Positions 10,408 through 21,690 of a DNA stretch of 64,000 bases are shown here, in pieces. Position 1 is the first letter of the stretch; every line of letters begins with the position of its first letter. The notes beneath the pieces are model-generated. The model did not search any database and was not told where the DNA came from. It saw only the letters and a list, made by a program, of their open reading frames with translations. The DNA lies in NCBI GenBank assembly GCA_008704415.1, contig VXIS01000077.1, positions 92,193 through 156,192 of the forward strand. Direction: 5' to 3'. Origin of the DNA: Sphaerosporella brunnea. Lineage: Eukaryota > Ascomycota > Pezizomycetes > Pezizales > Pyronemataceae. Made by a program: the position numbers and the translations under genes.

Positions 10408-12580
10408 ACGGGTCTGCGTTATCAAGTCTTTCAGGTTCAAGCCCTCAAAACATGGCCCGCGTCTTGGACCCCCACTTCCTTGTTACACAAATCGTATGTG
10501 TATAGGATACAACCTGTGGCGGGGTTGAGTATGTGTGTGTGGAACCAAGCCTGCGGTTTCTCTTGACCGGTCTCCTATGTGTATAATGTCGAAACTGATT
10601 TGCTGGAGAGCCTGGCACTGCCAATATCTTCCTGGCCGGCTGGTTCTGTACTTGGTATCCAGTAAATGCTTCTGGACGCAAAACCACGTGAAATCATGCT
10701 CAGGCTTCTGCGTTTAGCCCTTCCTCAGTGGTACTCGGAATTAACAAAGACCGACGGGAGGACGGCGGTGAAGAAAATAAACGCAAGGAGCCGCATAACG
10801 TCGCAACGGCAATCTGCACTGAGCGAAAGATTGGTAGTTTGCTCGGTCACAAAGCGGACGTCGCGAGTGATTAACAACGAGCAGAGAACTTGTCTGACTG
10901 CCATTTAGGCAGTTGGACCGGTGATAGTGGTATTCAGCGATACTGGGACACATGACGTGGTGAAGCACTCATGTCCGCCTGCAGGCAACGTTCCTCCTAG
11001 GCTGCTGACCCACGCGATTGCCGGCTAAGGATTCCCCAGTAAAACGGGTTGCGGACATTCAATGGGAGCATATTTGAGGATAAGCCTTCGGATGAACTCT
11101 TTCATTGAAAGATCGCCACACACCGTTGGTGACGCCCCGTTGGGCTGTGTAATTCATAGGTCTACAAAGGAACGTATTGGGGACTTCGATGTTGGCCCGC
11201 TCACGTTGCCGTGAAATGTCACATATAATGTGCAGCTCCCACCGGCTGCCCTGCCGACGGTGAACATCGTACCTGCCGGTGGTCATCACCGTTATCCACG
11301 GTATTGTTTTGCTCTCCTCGTTGTGAGCTAAGCAGTTGCTCTCATCGCTGGGCCGGTTCGGTCTGAAAGGCCTGTTATACCGAGTGTTCTGGCAACTACC
11401 TGTTTTACTTTCTGTCAAGATTCTACCCCGATCCCAATTGCGACAGTACGGCTGGCATGGACATTGCCCAGTAACGGTCTTTGGTAACATGAAGAGAATG
11501 TCTTGTTGTAAAACCTACCGTAGCCGGCCCATGCGGGCTGGGTGCGGTGTTGGGCGGCTGGCCTCGCTAGCACTGTGAGTACACGGCGAAGGCGGCCATG
11601 AGATGGCTTTAAAGTTTAAACAAGCTAGCAGAGGTTGCGAACCGCCGTCAAGATCGCAGATATTTAGGGCCAGCTCTGTTCCTGTGATGTATTTGTGGTC
11701 TTACCAGCTTGTGTAGCAAGCGTTCAGAGCGTGTTTGTCCGCTGGCACCGGGATGAGACACTTTATGCGTAAGAAATATGTCAGGATTCCTTGCGCAAAT
11801 GGGTGTTACATGTTTTGGTTTCCTTTCGCTCTGCACCTTCCGGGTTGGTCGCTGCTCGCACCTTAAAATTAATATGGTTCACGTCGATTTGTAAGGGCAA
11901 ACTGCGCCAAATACTGGTCCCGACCAGTCTCCGGATCCAACAACCGGTGCTGATACCTGAGTTCTCAATAAGAGACCTAAAAGGCCCGGTCTGCCACTCC
12001 GGCTGCGCGATCCAGCGAGCCAGCCTGCCTCAATGATCAGCCCAGCTTCGAAACCTAGCAGCCTGCGGGCAGAGTCTTTGTGTGCAAAATGTGCAGAGTG
12101 ATGTCCAGTGAAGTAACAAGTGCCAGGGAGCCGCCTACCGCACCAGCATCAATCACTCCAGCGCAGCCCGGGGGTCCAGAAAGAATGCCGGTTGTTTCAT
12201 CTGGCCAACGCAGCCAGCCTGTCTGCCTGGATTGTGAGCACACTGACCAATACCGATGGGCGCCTCGTTGTGTCATGAGATTGTGTGATATGCATTCAGA
12301 CTGGCGAAATCTCAGTTCGAAGTGCCAGGAGGCCTCCAGTTTGGACCAGACTCGATCGTTTTGGGGAAGCAGGAGTTTACAGCGACACCTCGACACATCA
12401 CGAACAACAGAATGCGCCGTGCTGCTGATGGTGCACGCGCGCGCCAAGGGCTGGCACACCATCCCCGGTGGTGACGCCCGTACTCATACACCTCAATCGC
12501 TCGCACAGCTTCATCCATCTGACAAATGCGACCATCAGCAGTGTTATTAGAAACGCGGTTGCAAAGAGTGGCGGCTGCCA
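10408..12580. other. No recognisable gene
   Basis: Only short scattered frames occur on both strands (for example 11059-11490 minus and 12080-12550 plus), with no motif, splice support or repeat partner that I can defend. Confidence 0.45.
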
Positions 12581-12589
12581 TCCAATGTG

Positions 12590-12770
12590 CCATCGTCTAA
12601 TATCTCGGACCTTTTGGAGAGGAGGTGATTGTGGCTTTGTTGGATCACCTCCCACCACTCCGAACGAATCGTCCTCCACATAACACTCTCGTCCCTACCC
12701 AGGGCATGGCATCATGGGGCCGCCAAGCCCAAGTGCCCGCCAACCACAATCCTCAATCGCCGGGAAACCT
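12590..12770 (+). repeat. Upstream segment shared with the poly-Q locus at 17.6 kb
   Basis: This stretch matches 17587-17765 in order, with moderate divergence: CATCCAATGT, TCGGACCTT.GGA, CCCACCACTCC, CTCGTC, CCACATAAC, CTCGTCCCT, GGCATCATGGGG and CCACAATCC. It shows that the duplication of the poly-Q gene included its upstream region. Confidence 0.7.
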
Positions 12771-12855
12771 CAACCATCCCGACCACAATCTCTCCCAGAC
12801 CTCAATCCATCGCACAACTTGTTACAAACCACCATCACAACCCAGATGTCTCACT

Positions 12856-13503
12856 ATGTCTCTTGCAAAGCTTTACGCCCAATACGAGCTCCCGGCTCAC
12901 CGCACAACCGACGAGGAGACCCATACCCTGATAGCGGAATTCATCTGCGACAACGGATGGTACAGTGCGTACCACCCCGGCAAGAACGGCACTGTGCAGC
13001 ACTGGGAGGCGGTCCTGACCGAGGCCTTCAACCACGTTAAGATTTTCAACTAGTTCCCGCTCCTTTAGAAACCGGGTGTGGGCGCGGTCATAGAGCCCAA
13101 CCACCTTTGGGATTTCGGCACGTCCGTGGTCGGGCTTGGCATGGTCAAAGTCCGGAGCCGCGGAATTCCGGACGTGTCCCCATCCCCGCTCAACCTGGCG
13201 GTGGTTGTGGACCTCCCTCTTGCCCAGCAACAGCAGCAACAGCAGCAGGACTGGCAGCTGGGGGAGGACGAAAACTGGGCTGCCTGGAAGGAGTGGCAGC
13301 TCCAGCAGGAGGCTCGCCAGCAGCAGCACGAGGACCAGCCACAGGCGCTGCCTGGCCAGATTGACGACATATTGGACGGGCAGGTGCAGGCGATTCCGGC
13401 GACACGGCCAGAGAACGCAGACCCTGACGGCGTTCGGGGGGCAACCCACACTGTGCGCGTGCGTTGTCACGGCCTGCACGATGGATCGCCGCGCTACGAT
13501 TGA
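12856..13503 (+). pseudogene. Poly-Q gene copy 1, two nonsense mutations
   Basis: This is a paralogue of the intact gene at 18127-19014. The first 65 residues are near-identical in type (SLAKLYAQYELPA, FICDNGWYSAYHPGKN, WEAVLTEAFNHVKIF). Two TAG codons then follow in the same frame, where the intact copy reads AAG AGG and TAT AGG. The reading continues in frame through FGTSVVGLGMV, SPSPLNLAVVVDLPLAQQ, a shorter Q-run and LPGQIDDIL, then stops at 13501. No frameshift is needed over 640 bases, so the copy decayed recently or is under weak constraint. The sequence after QAIPATRPENADPDG is not conserved with the other copy. Readthrough or editing is conceivable but not suggested by context. Confidence 0.75.
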
Positions 13504-13597
13504 TCCGGACGCAGTGGGCTCCGTCCCACACAGCGACTGCGTCCGCACGGGGATTTTTCTTCTGCTCCGCACAACGCTACACCACCACATCAACAAC

Positions 13598-14159
13598 ATG
13601 GCGGCAACCAACGACGGCTTCCAGCTTGTGGTACGCAGACACCGATGTCAACTCTGTGCAGGTGGGCACACCACTGCCAATTGCACGGTCCCCATCGCCT
13701 GGAGTCTGCAGCAGTTTGAGAGCGCAAACATTTGGCGTTCCAACGTTCAGCTGGTCGCCGTTGAGGTGGCCATTCGAGCGGAGCAGGTGAGCCTGCGCCA
13801 GAGCCGCGGTCCGACGGATTTCGGTGTGTGAAATCTTTCTCTTTCTGTCTTCTGTTCGGGCTGGGCTGACAATCACGTGATTCTGACAGTGGGGCACCCA
13901 CGACAGCACGTCCGCGGCCATCGGTACAGGAGAACGGTGTGCGGACTTTCCGCACTTCAACGAGTCGGTGCAACTCGCTGGCGGCCGTGCGCAAACCGCG
14001 TACATTTATCACACGCCCTACAACGGCCAGCAGGGGATCGGGGTTGTGTTGGCCACGGTCGGTACCTGTGCCGCCAACATCAACACCCTGACAACTGCGT
14101 TTGCCCCTCACGGCATATATCTTCGCAACGAGACCGACGAGTTGCTGTTTAGCGGATGA
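13598..14159 (+). CDS. Two-exon zinc-knuckle-like protein, unknown function
   Basis: Exon 1 is 13598-13825 and exon 2 is 13890-14159. The 64-bp intron (GTGTGA to TTCTGACAG, with GGGCTGACAAT as an excellent branch site) joins TDFG to WGTHDSTSAAIGTG in phase 0. The product is 165 residues. Near the N-terminus lies RHRCQLCAGGHTTANC, a Cys-x2-Cys-x3-His-x4-Cys arrangement close to a nucleic-acid-binding zinc knuckle. The classical spacing has four residues before His. The second exon (ADFPHFNESVQLAGG, AYIYHTPYNGQQGIGVVLAT, NINTLTTAFAPHGIYLRNE) is unbroken and unlike any family I know. The ATG has a good context (AACATGG). A T-rich tract follows the stop. It may be a host gene or an ORF1-like protein from a retroelement. 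The longer minus-strand frame here is a shadow. Confidence 0.6.
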
Positions 14160-14168
14160 AGATACGGC

Positions 14169-14275
14169 TTTTTTTTTTTCTTTTTTTATTTATTTGTTGT
14201 TTTTTTTGTTTTTTTTTTATTTGTTTGTTTTTTATTTGTTTGTTTTTTATTTGTTTGTTCCTTTTTTCTTTTTTT
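14169..14275. repeat. T-rich low-complexity tract
   Basis: About 105 bases of T-runs interrupted by TTATTTGTTTG units, directly after the stop of the upstream gene. It may contribute to 3'-end formation or be an inserted, reverse-oriented poly-A tail. Confidence 0.8.
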
Positions 14276-14484
14276 GGCCCTTTGCTTTCCCTGCTTTTCG
14301 TGAATCAAAAGTTTTTATGGAAATATTGGCGAGGTGCGTGTAACCGGGCAAATATCACAGTGCCATGAAGTTTACGCAACGCATCTGGGAAAGAAATCAC
14401 GTGATAACTCCTGACCATGGCTGACGCAGCCTCCTTTGTCGTTGATCATGTTTGTCGCGCTTCATTGCCCTTCACTGCACACAC

Positions 14485-14775
14485 CCCGCCGGCGACGGCC
14501 ACGGCCGCGCTGCTAGCGGATGACAGGTGTACAGAAGCCGTCATGGACTTCACGAGCAGCACCAAAGTCGGATCCTGGCCTGCTGGAGGAGGCATCATGT
14601 GTTGAGACTGCCTTTCGTTGGTGCGCTTATATGAGTTTCGGAGCGGTTTTCCTTGGTCCTTTCCTTATAATAGCCACCGGCCTCAGTAGTCGGCTCTGCC
14701 GAAGGGGTAGCATAGTCTCTTATTTTTACATATGTCATGGCCGCAAGCAGCCGAATACAATATGATTAAAACCAA
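14485..14775 (+). mobile_element. LINE 3' end fragment
   Basis: A short translated block LLADDRCTEAVMDF equals the C-terminal end of the LINE polyprotein seen at 45.1 kb (LLADGRCTEAVMAF). About 200 bases later comes the LINE 3' signature: CATGGCCGCAAGCAGCC, then AATACAATATGATTAAAAC. The copy is a 5'-truncated remnant holding only the tail. Confidence 0.75.
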
Positions 14776-14854
14776 AAACTGCACACAGCCCCTCCCCAAG
14801 CACCAATGGCCCATCGCCACCACTTACTTCGCTCCATCATCATCTATACGCGGG

Positions 14855-15381
14855 CAGGGCTGTCAAAAGTCCGGCCAGTCCGGCTTTGAGCGCGGCCTGC
14901 AGCGGACTGATTGGAATGAGCAGGCCCGTTTGGACCAGGCTTTTTGGATCGAGACCCAGGCGCCTACGGGCACCTGCCAGGCCCAGAAACACCCGGCGCT
15001 CGGCGGGCCCGCCAGGCATCAGCGGTTTTTTGGCTTCCACATACATCAAGCCGTAGTTTTTGGGTTAAAGGGTGTGATTCGTGAGCAAACGTTCAGCAGT
15101 TCCGCCCCCGTTTTGTGCCGACTCTCGTTCCAGTTGCTGTTTTTGGGATGGATCGACCAGTCTTTTGATTGCGATCGACGCTTTGGCTGCGGCGAAAACC
15201 AAACGATTAGTGCGTTTTGTGGGACCCGATCTTAATTCAGGATACCGGGCAGCGGCCGGCACCTATCAGATATCCAGGTCTTTCTTATGCTGGCCCGAAC
15301 CTGTCGGGCTTGCCACATCACCTGACCCACTCCGTGGGGCCCCGTTTGACCTGGCGGCCGGCCGGAGTATTGACCGCCCTG
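14855..15381 (+). mobile_element. hAT-type MITE (family M1), near full length
   Basis: The left end is CAGGGCTGTCAAAAGTCCGG. The right end CCGGAGTATTGACCGCCCTG is its inverted partner. The flanking octamers (TACGCGGG and TATGCACC) match at only 4 of 8, so the target duplication is eroded or the copy is recombinant. The interior holds the GC-rich block GGCGGGCCCGCCAGGC, TTTTGATTGCGATCGACGC and CACCTATCAGATATCCAGG shared by the family. Confidence 0.85.
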
Positions 15382-16430
15382 TATGCACCACATGCGCCAG
15401 TGCATCCTCTAGAAGCACCGTTCATGCGGCTTCCAGCGGCACGATAGCACGCTGCCCTCACCACTTCCAGAGCCTTCACACTGCCGAGCAGCTTGAGACT
15501 CTACCTGGCAGCCAGCAAGCCTTGATCCCCTAGTGACTCCAGTCTCAGTTTCAGTCTGCAAATGTGCGGCTGATTTTCGCAGGCAAGGCCACTGGTGCGA
15601 GGATGTAAGGGGTCCGTGCTACTCCGGTACAGGTACTGCGCTGTAGACACGTGGTTTGAGATTTCGGGTGACCGGTTTCTGCAGCAACGCAGTACAGTTG
15701 ACACATTGCCACGGTGGCGGAAGAGAACAGGTCGAAACACTAGCTACAGTACAGTGTAATCTGGCGGTTAGCATTGGTTTCGTCCTTGCATGCCATGAGT
15801 GAACGGCGAAGTTTGGGCTAGCTAAGATCATCCGGTCTGGTTCGTGCCTGCTGAAAATTGGGAATCCGCGGTGCATGCTGCACTCGTTGTGTGGTGGTTT
15901 CTTTGACATCGAGATTACCGCGTCATTGACGACGAGTAACGTCACCGCCTGTGCGCTCGGAAGCACGTGGCTTTTGCACACCATTACAACGGTGGCCGCG
16001 ACGCTGTGGATATCGCAAATTATGTCATACCTAACCCACTCTCTAATAGTGAGTGTGGATGTCGAGTCTCTGCCGCAATTCCGTTGATTCTGGTATGCAT
16101 TTCCTGCCAAACAACAGCACAAGAAAATGACAGCAAATACGTACTCATGCCTTCCGGTTGTTCATCACAAACCCGGCGTTGATGCGAGAAAAGGGGAACG
16201 AAGAAATGAAAATAAGAACACTGCAGCAACGATGAACTGTGATTGATATGTTAGAGATACTTAGGGTCTTGCGAGTTTTGTCTTGGGTTTTCGTGCAATG
16301 GCACTGACTGTGGGGTACAGCGCATATGGATGTCAGAGCACACGTACCGCAGTCCGGCCAGGTGCCACTGCAAGTACACGCAGCCGAGAAGCAACCGCGG
16401 CGTGAGTGATGGTTATGTTGGAGAGGGTTG
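15382..16430. other. No recognisable gene
   Basis: Frames at 15619-16122 (minus) are open but lack start context, motifs or splice support. I see no repeat partner. Confidence 0.45.
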
Positions 16431-16434
16431 GGAA

Positions 16435-16560
16435 TAGTGATGGACACAAGCCGAGCCAGCTCGGGCCAGAAGCTCTAGCTGACGAGCCACGCCGAGCCGA
16501 TCCTTCGTCCACTGCTCCACTGCGAACCGAGCTGGCTCAAGCTGATTATGGAGGATCGGC
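16435..16560 (+). repeat. GAGC-rich element with TAGTGATGGACACAAGC end
   Basis: It starts TAGTGATGGACACAAGC and continues with GAGCC/GAGCT-rich sequence. The same terminus in inverted form closes the GAGC-rich stretch at about 39.1 kb, so this is one end of a dispersed terminal-inverted-repeat element. The right end is not found here. Confidence 0.55.
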
Positions 16561-16947
16561 AATCGAGGGTTCTGATGGGGCGTGTTGATGGGAATGGAAA
16601 TTACAGCGACTGTTTTACAATGAAAACAGATAAACAAATGTGTCATATGGAAACTTCGGGTCGCTTGTTCCTGTCACGCAACCCAATACTACCTACCTAC
16701 CCTTTGGAGGACCATAACTGCCGACGTCGTAACCACCAGCCGAGCTGTGGCAGACAAATCGTCGGATGCACTGCCCCCGGATGAGCGTGCAGCTTATTAT
16801 AAAACGCTATCAGGGAACTGGGGTATACTCACTGAATATGCAGGCTGACAGCGGGTCCAGAAAGACATCATTAAAGACCGGGAGAGCGAACACTCTCAGG
16901 TCTCAGCAACCGCAGTGATAAATGCTATTTGTACCGACGGTGTCTAG

Positions 16948-17586
16948 CAGGGCTGTCAATAGTCCAGCTGGCCGCCAGGTCAAACCGGGCCCCACGGAGT
17001 GGGTCAGGTCGGGCCGGTCATGTGGCAAGCCCGAAAGGTTCGGGTCGGCATAAGAAAAACCTCGATATCTGATAGGTGACGGCCGGTGCCCGGTATCCTG
17101 AATTAAGGTCGGGTCGGTCATTGTGCCGAACGCGGGGCCACTAAAATCGCTAATCGTTCGGTGCTCGTTCCGCCGCAGCTAAAGCGTCGCTTGCAATCAA
17201 AAGACTGGTAGATCAACGCCATAGAATGCCTCAAATCCTGGGCTAGGGAAGATCTGGTATATGGGGCTGGTTCTTAAATTCATCAGGTTGAGCGTATGCT
17301 GAGTGACTTGGAACAGCGGGCGGCGGAGAAGGAGGGGTAGCTGAAGGTCCTTCAGGTTGTTGATTCTGTATCTCGCGTTCATTGATGTATGTGTAAGCAA
17401 AAAACTACAGATGCCTGGCGGGCCCGCCGGGCGCCGGGTACTTCTGGGCCTGGCGGGTGCCCGTGGGCGCCTGGGTCTGGATCCAAAACGCCTGGTCCAA
17501 ACGGGCCGTGATTTCAAAAGCCCATTCCAATCAGTCTGGTTTAGGCAGCCCCCAAAGCCGGACTGGCCGGACTTTTGACAGCCCTG
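16948..17586 (-). mobile_element. hAT-type MITE (family M1), full length
   Basis: The ends CAGGGCTGTCAATAGTCC and GGACTTTTGACAGCCCTG pair as inverted repeats. The order of internal blocks is reversed relative to the 14.9-kb copy, hence minus orientation. The flanking octamers differ (GTGTCTAG, CTCGCATC), so no target duplication survives. The copy abuts the duplicated upstream region of the poly-Q gene. Confidence 0.88.
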
Positions 17587-17950
17587 CTCGCATCCAATGT
17601 ATCGGACCTTCGGAAGAGGATGGTGATAGTGGTTGTGACGGTGGAAGTTGTGATTTTGGCATTGTTCAATCACTTCCCACCACTCCCAGCCGCTCGTCTC
17701 CCACATAACAAACTCGTCCCTGGCATCATGGGGTCGCCAACCTGAGGGTCCACCAACCACAATCCATTCGCTCGTGTCGAGGCATGGTGTATGACTCTCG
17801 AGTAGATCCGGGTATAAACTCGTGTAGTGCTCGTTTCTGCCTCACGGGAGCAGCAACTCGCACTTAACTCTGTACCCGTAGGGTTCCGATCTAGGGTTCA
17901 GTGCACGACAGTGATGCGAGAAGGAGTGCACGACAGTGAGGCCAGAAGAA

Positions 17951-17960
17951 GGATATAAGG
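17951..17960 (+). promoter_or_regulatory. Possible TATA element of the poly-Q gene
   Basis: GGATATAAGG lies about 170 bases before the ATG and is followed by a pyrimidine-rich stretch (CTTCCTTTCTTCGTTTCTTC), the usual arrangement of a fungal core promoter and leader. Position and composition are the only evidence. Confidence 0.35.
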
Positions 17961-18126
17961 TGCGGGGGCGGTAGATAGCTTCCTTTCTTCGTTTCTTCTT
18001 CACTAAACATCCCACCCCTTGTCCTACAGTACCTTGCCATTGACACTTCTACCGACGTTCGCCAAGTCGACTGCCCAAATCCTATCGTCAACAGCTCGCA
18101 GACCTCCCAAACCCGACGCCTACATC

Positions 18127-19014
18127 ATGAACCTAGCCGAACTTTACGCCAAGTACGGCCTCCCGGCGCCACGCACCACCGACCAGAAGACTCACATCGT
18201 CATCGCGCAGTTCATCTGCGACAACGGATGGTACACCGCGTACCACCCCCGCAAGAACCAGGCTGTGCCGCAGTGGGAGGCGGTGCTCACGGAGGCCTTC
18301 AACCACGTAAAGATCTTCAAGAGGTTCCCGCTGCTCTATAGGTCGGGTGTGCACGCTGTGACCAAGGACAACCACCTTTACACCTTCGGCACTTCGATGG
18401 TTGGGCTTGGGATGGTCAACGTTCGGAAACACGGACTTCCGCAGGGACCCCCATCCCCGCTCAACCTGTCGGTTGTTCTGGTCCTACCACTAGCCCAGCA
18501 GCCGCAGCAGCAGCAGCAGCAATTGCAGCAACAGCAGCAGCAACAGCAGCAGCAACAGCACCAGCAATGGCAGCAGCAGGAGGATGCTCGCTGGGCTGCC
18601 CAGCACCAGTGGCAGCGTGACTACGAGGCTCGCGAGAAGAAGAACGAGGACCAGCTGAAGGCGCTCCCTGGCACGATCAACGACATCTTGAACGAGAGGC
18701 TGCGGGCCGTTCTGGCCAGACGTGCAGAGAACGAAGACCCCTCTCCGCACAGACTGTTGCCTGCTCCGCCCTCTCCGCCCTCCCCGCCCAGAGTGTCGCC
18801 TGCTCCGCCCTCCTCAAGTGCCGCGTCGGCCTCTCCACCGCCACCAACGTCGCCTTCTCGGCACCCGTCCTCGCCCGCCCCCGCCTCCGAAGCTCCCCAG
18901 GCGCCCACCCGCAAGCGCCGTGCAACCGTGGCCACCTCACCGGAGACTGTTGCGGCAACAGAGACCCAGATTCAACACCAAGAGCAATTGGCGAAGAGAA
19001 TCAGGTCTAACTAG
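18127..19014 (+). CDS. Poly-Q, proline-rich nuclear-type protein (intact family copy)
   Basis: The 295-residue frame begins at ATG 18127, where homology with the 12.86-kb copy starts, although the frame is open further upstream. Residues 1-120 form a conserved globular part (LAELYAKYGLPAPRTT, FICDNGWYTAYHPRKN, LTEAFNHVKIF, TFGTSMVGLGMV). Residues 124-151 are almost all Gln. A charged helix follows (150-200, with DYEAREKKNEDQLKAL). Residues 205-265 are Pro/Ser-rich. The tail has a nuclear-localisation-like TRKRRAT and a Gln-rich helix ending KRIRSN. Differences from copy 1 fall largely at third positions within the first 65 codons, which supports past selection on the protein. No known domain is recognised. 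A DNA- or chromatin-associated role is only a guess from composition. Confidence 0.7.
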   Translation: MNLAELYAKYGLPAPRTTDQKTHIVIAQFICDNGWYTAYHPRKNQAVPQWEAVLTEAFNHVKIFKRFPLLYRSGVHAVTKDNHLYTFGTSMVGLGMVNVRKHGLPQGPPSPLNLSVVLVLPLAQQPQQQQQQLQQQQQQQQQQQHQQWQQQEDARWAAQHQWQRDYEAREKKNEDQLKALPGTINDILNERLRAVLARRAENEDPSPHRLLPAPPSPPSPPRVSPAPPSSSAASASPPPPTSPSRHPSSPAPASEAPQAPTRKRRATVATSPETVAATETQIQHQEQLAKRIRSN

Positions 19015-19019
19015 CGGAT

Positions 19020-20080
19020 ATTGAAAAACACAGGCTTTTTATTTTTTCAAAATTTTAGGTACGTAAGCATTTCATCTTATTTTTCCCCCATGATCTTCAA
19101 CCGCGTGCTAAACTCCGCCCAGAATTTCTACACTGTGTTTCTCTGTGGCGAGAATGGGAAAAGTGGTTTGCAGGTTATTGATATGTGAACTTTATCGACT
19201 GTAACAAGTGGATTTGTTGGCGTTTCATAGTTGTCAATAAAACGTCAATTTCAACCCATTTCTTTGAAAACACGCGTCCAAACCGGTTGCCTTGAACCTA
19301 ACCTGCTGCACGGTCGGTATTGCCGCTGGCACGAGTCTGACGCGTCAGACGCGTACCCAAGTGGTTTCAAACAGTTGAAACCCTTCCCGCACAGTACCAG
19401 TAGTTGTTGCAAGCCGTGCGTGTTGAAACCGATTCGCTGCTGGGCACACTCAACTTCTGACGCATCCTCCTCACCCTCACGCATCAGCTATCGCAGAGTA
19501 AATTCTGGGCGGTCAGGCCGAAGAAGCCTAACTTGTTGCCTGCCAGCGCGAGGGTGGCTGACTACCGCGCCGGTCAGGCCGCAATTTCCTAGTTGGCACA
19601 CCAGACCCGGCCGTGTTGTCGTGTCCAAGCCTGAGCCTCTGAGGCCCTGTAATGTGTCCAGCGTGCAAATACACCTCCTGCCCTACGCTGAGCTCCATCA
19701 CCGTCATAAGCCCGGGTCAATCGCAGTCTGGACCACAAGCAGGTGAGCATAGTAGAAGGCGTTGTGAAACTCGCACCGCAGATTTCCCGCAGCTGGGTGT
19801 TCTCCACAGTCGGCACAGAAAGCCCCGCTGCGCAGACGTTAATGAGTAGTGGTAGGCTGTCGTCTGCCATATAAATCAGCCGGACTGTGTAAGTGAACAC
19901 CCCAGCAGCCGGTCAGCTAGCCGGCTAGCCATGCCGCTAAACGCGATGGATATTCCTCTCTTCTCAAGTGGTTATGCTGCCAGCCGCGTCGATGGTAGCG
20001 CCGCCGCCCCCATCGCTGCCGCGTGGCGGGTTTCAACGCGGACACACGAGCAGCAGACGACAATCAAGCAGATCGAGCAC
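19020..20080. other. No recognisable gene
   Basis: AT-rich sequence follows the poly-Q stop, with an AATAAA-like CAATAAAAC at about 19235. Frames beyond it (19231-19746) have no supporting features. Confidence 0.45.
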
Positions 20081-20624
20081 CAGGGCAGTCAATAGTCCGG
20101 CCGGCCGCCAGGTCAAACGGGGCCCCACGGAGTGGGTCAGGTCAGGCCGGTGATGTGGCAAGCCCGACAGGTTCGGGCCGGCATAGGAAAAGCCTGGATA
20201 TCTGATAGGTGCCGACCGGTGCCTGGTATGCTGAATTAAGGCCGGGTCGGTCATTGTGCTGAACGCGGTGCCTGGTCGATCCACCCCAACAACAACAACT
20301 CGGATGAGAGTCGCAATACTGCGGAGCAGAAATGCTGACGTTTTACTCACAAATCTCGCAAGTTCGACGCAGTCTAACCCAGAAAGTACAGATCGGAAAA
20401 GAGGAGGATGAATATGGCTGATGTTATGCTACCAAATCCAAAGATTTCGGAACAGCGGGCGGCGTAGATGGAGGCGTAGCTGAAGGTCCTTCAGGTTGTT
20501 GAATCTGTATCTCACGTTCATGTTTCTTTCCTTGATGTATGTGTACGCAAAAAACTACAGATGCCCGGCGGGCCCGCCGGGCGCCGGGTACTTCTGGGCC
20601 TGGCAGGTGCCCGTAGGCGCCTAC
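20081..20624 (-). mobile_element. hAT-type MITE (family M1), truncated
   Basis: It starts CAGGGCAGTCAATAGTCCGG and follows the 16.95-kb copy block for block (GGCCCCACGGAGTGGGTCAG, TGGATATCTGATAGGTG, GGCGTAG.TGGAGG.GTAGC, AAAAAACTACAGATGCC). It ends abruptly after GCCCGTAGGCGCCT without the second terminus. Confidence 0.85.
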
Positions 20625-21234
20625 CCCACCGAGTATACACGAATAGCTGCGACTACAAACCATCAAGCCGAAAGGCTGGACAGTCATGATGGGGAACACA
20701 GCGAGGTAGAGGTGATTGCTACCTCTTGTGGTAGCAATAGGTGAAAGGACGGACAGTCCAGTACCGGAGCCGTTCAGGAGTATCATATTGTCCGTTGTTG
20801 CCAGTGTTCAAAGGTGTGGGGTCCTTTTCCTCAAGCATGACCACAACCTCGATGTTCAATAAACATACGGAGACGCATAACAAGAATCTTGCAACAGATG
20901 ACCACGGAAACCAAAGAATTCCGACAATGTTGCCGCAACTCAAATTTCTACCATCTCACCTTGGAAGAAGGCCGCTCACAAAGCAGCGGGGAGGATACTG
21001 GGCTGGTTGCAGCATTTATTGTGGACACAAACACCGCCTTTTACCCGGTCGAATCTACTGCATTCCGGAATCTCATCCTGTAACGTAACTCGGCTGTTCC
21101 AATAACAAAACGTTGCACTGTACGACAGTGACGATGGGGTTCCGGCCTCCGATACCTATCAGGAATCAATACCTGATAGTGAGAATCATGAGGATGCCGA
21201 GGACTTGTAGCCAGTTTATATCTTTGGTAAAGCA

Positions 21235-21360
21235 GAACAGCTCGAGCTGCAGCTCGAGATCACACAAAGCTCGAACCCGAGCCCGAGCCTCCAGCTCCAC
21301 AAGCCGAGCCAGGTCGAGCTGGCCTTCGAGGATTGATTTGGGCCGGCTCGAAAAGCAGTG
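21235..21360. repeat. GAGCTC-rich repeat
   Basis: A dense run of GAGCTC, CGAGCC and CTCGAG words, as in the elements near 16.4 and 39.0 kb, here without a recognisable TAGTGATGG terminus. Confidence 0.5.
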
Positions 21361-21690
21361 TAAAACAAGAAACGCCCCTTTAAGTACCGAATTCCTAGCC
21401 GGTTGCCGGGACTGCGAATTACGCAACATAATAGAATGCACAAGAAACCAACAGCAAATGCAAGAAAGAGTCGTGACTCAGAAGACCCACACACCGCTGT
21501 TCCACCGTGACAAGTCAGATGGGGCGGTGCGATCCTGGCTGTCAGGTGTCATCTCGCGGTGACCACGCGACGGACCGTCAGTTCAATGCCGACGAGTGAA
21601 CTCGAGAAACCCATGCTCTCATTCCTTGAGAGTCCGTCTTGATCGGGATCGTCATCACAAACCTCAGGCCACGGTGGGTATCAGGATCAC

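Noticed and set aside
13590..14111. 173-codon minus-strand frame
   Set aside because: Shadow of the spliced plus-strand gene, whose exon junctions and knuckle motif are better evidence.
18490..18750. Leucine-rich minus-strand frame
   Set aside because: Antisense of the CAG/CAA repeat; the poly-Leu is an artefact of the Q-tract.
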